Source of the DNA: Pelargonium cotyledonis
Lineage: Eukaryota; Streptophyta; Magnoliopsida; Geraniales; Geraniaceae
DNA: 22,370 bases
Reading direction: 5' to 3'
Assembly: GCA_036897625.1 (NCBI GenBank)
Contig: JAYMTA010001010.1
Span: forward strand, 1 to 22,370
Made by a program: the position numbers and the translations under genes. The notes under the pieces are model-generated. The model ran no database searches, was not told where the DNA came from, and saw only the letters and a program-made list of their open reading frames with translations. Position 1 is the stretch's first letter; every line of letters starts with the position of its first letter. Positions 21,221-22,370 of this stretch are shown here, piece after piece.

Positions 21221-21252
21221 GTTGGGCCTCTTAGTTGGTGGTCAGGCCCAAC
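21221..21252. promoter_or_regulatory. inverted pair of site II (TGGGCC) motifs
   Basis: GTTGGGCCT at 21221-21229 and AGGCCCAAC at 21244-21252 are perfect 9-base inverted copies, each containing the TGGGCY site II core bound by TCP factors. They lie about 400 bases upstream of the pyruvate kinase ATG. Site II plus telobox is a known plant pairing for growth-linked genes. The palindromic layout could instead be a hairpin without regulatory meaning. Confidence 0.45.
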
Positions 21253-21300
21253 ATCTTTTATCAGGCCTCATCAGCCTTAGTTAGTTACCTACACTCGTAT

Positions 21301-21726
21301 TTGAAATTTGGTAAGAGACCCGATTTGATCCTGAACTTTAGTGTTTTGTCACAATTTGATCCCTGAGATTTTAATTGATCCAAAATGATCCATGAATTTC
21401 TTGTTTCGCTCTAATTTGGTCATTGAACTTTCAGTTGACCTGAAATGGTCCATGAATTTTCACATATTAACCCAAAATGGTCATTTCCTATAAAGCTTAT
21501 ATTGAAAATTCATGACTAAATTGGGTCAAAACACCAAAGTTTATGAACTAAATCGGGTCAATATTTAAAAGTTTGGAAACCATTTTGAGTCAATTGAAAG
21601 TTCAATGACTTAATTGGGTCAAAACACGAAAGTTTAAGGACCAAAATTGGTTTAAAAAGTTCAAGATGCAATTTGGGTTAAAACATTTAAGTTCGGGGAC
21701 AAATTGGGTCTTTTACTTGAAATTTG
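21301..21726. mobile_element. foldback MULE-like MITE with 10-bp target duplication
   Basis: A 406-base element (21311-21716) is bounded by exact copies of TTGAAATTTG at 21301-21310 and 21717-21726. Its ends are GTAAGAGACCC and, on the other strand, GTAAAAGACCC. The left half repeats a GATCC-TGAA / GGTC-TGAA motif at 21327, 21358, 21387, 21418, 21447 and 21479, a period near 30 bases. The right half carries the complementary series (GGGTCAAAACAC, AAGTTTA, GGACC), so the whole can fold back on itself. A 9-10 bp duplication fits the Mutator superfamily. It has no coding capacity. It lies about 490 bases upstream of the pyruvate kinase gene. Confidence 0.8.
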
Positions 21727-21946
21727 ACCCTAAACTTTTTTTAATTACTTATTACCCCCAACTATTTAACTTAATTGAAATTGCACAAACATTTGTTTTC
21801 CATCCTTTCATACAGTTAAACTATACAACAGAGATAACTCATCTCTTTATTGTCAACAAAAAAACTTGAATGAAAAATAAATTCGAATTGCTTAAACCGT
21901 TTGACTCAAACTACTTTGGTAGATACACAACAATTTGATGGTAAAA

Positions 21947-22020
21947 TACTCTATCCGTTCCAAATGAGTGTCTTGTTTCCATTTTTTGCAAAGTTTAAGA
22001 ATTACAAGATAATTTAGTGT
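21947..22020. mobile_element. Stowaway-like MITE left end, truncated
   Basis: TACTCTATCCGTTCCAAATG followed by AGTGTCTTGTTTCCATTTTT matches the left end of plant Stowaway MITEs (TACTCCCTCCGTTCCAAA). The complementary right end is not present before the hAT-like repeat begins at 22044, so it is truncated or interrupted. Confidence 0.5.
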
Positions 22021-22043
22021 GTTTTCAATATAACCTTTACACC

Positions 22044-22370
22044 TAAGGGTGTTCAAAAAACTGAACCGCAACGCCAAATCGAACCAAACCGCTAAAAACC
22101 AAACCAAACCGCTATTAAAAGTTAAACCGCGGTGTATATTTAAATAAAACCGAACCAAACCGCTCTACTAGCAGTGTAATTTTTTTTCAAACCGCTCAAA
22201 CTGAATCGACCGCCCATAAATAAATAACTCTAACAAATATATATACTCTTATATAGTTGAACTAAAACTAAATATAACCACATATACGAGTAATTACTAA
22301 ACAACCTCATGATATATATCATAAAAAAACGCCATTTACTAATTAATCTTTTAGTAACACCGCACTCACT
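22044..22370. mobile_element. hAT-like MITE start with AACCG-rich array, runs off the window
   Basis: TAAGGGTGTTCAAAAAACTG resembles hAT-family ends (TAGGGGTGTTCAA). It is followed by a CCGAACCAAACCGCT-rich tract, with CCAAACCGCT-type units near 22085, 22106 and 22156 and inverted or diverged copies after. No right end or target duplication can be seen because the window ends. Confidence 0.4.

Noticed and set aside
1-22370. CRISPR arrays, bacterial operons, rRNA or intact tRNA genes
   Set aside because: The content is plainly plant nuclear; no regularly spaced identical repeats or intact tRNA cloverleaf were seen.

Overview
The window looks like nuclear DNA from a eudicot plant. It is AT-rich, has GT-AG introns of 400-800 bases, and carries plant-specific families (SHAQKYF-type MYB, DUF641/GIL1, RGA-type NLR, plastid pyruvate kinase alpha). 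It also carries plant MITE and MULE debris. A Rosaceae-like source is possible from the style of the NLR and repeats, but that is a guess.

Layout from left to right. 1-2940 is AT-rich and gene-poor, with a 21-bp degenerate tandem array, a probable tRNA-derived SINE and a longer degenerate repeat. 2987-4593 (+) is a two-exon MYB transcription factor with a visible TATA box; its stop codon overlaps a splice donor, so a second, longer ending using an exon near 5580-5640 is possible. 6050-7427 (+) is a broken, LRR-less CC-NBS (NLR) pseudogene. 8372-9835 (-) is an intact intronless DUF641/GIL1-family gene, followed by an in-frame exon-like tail at 8151-8365. 10640-10830 (+) is a small RNase H relic. 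12020-13020 is a GC-richer LTR-like fossil. 13190-14011 is a MULE-type element with 169-bp inverted repeats and an unrelated GC-rich core. 14030-14095 is a Stowaway end. 14100-16940 has no convincing gene. 16947-20819 (-) is a six-exon gene for the plastidial pyruvate kinase alpha subunit, complete at 563 codons, with telobox and site II motifs upstream. 21301-21726 is a compact foldback MULE with a perfect 10-bp target duplication, followed by a Stowaway remnant and the start of a hAT-like repeat that runs off the window.

The intact genes do not form a pathway or cluster: a nuclear regulator, a GIL1-family protein and a plastid glycolytic enzyme are ordinary plant neighbours. I found no convincing new multigene system. 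The best leads are the possible alternative ending of the MYB gene, the frame-matched exon-like tail after the DUF641 gene, the foldback element, and the MULE with a possibly captured core.
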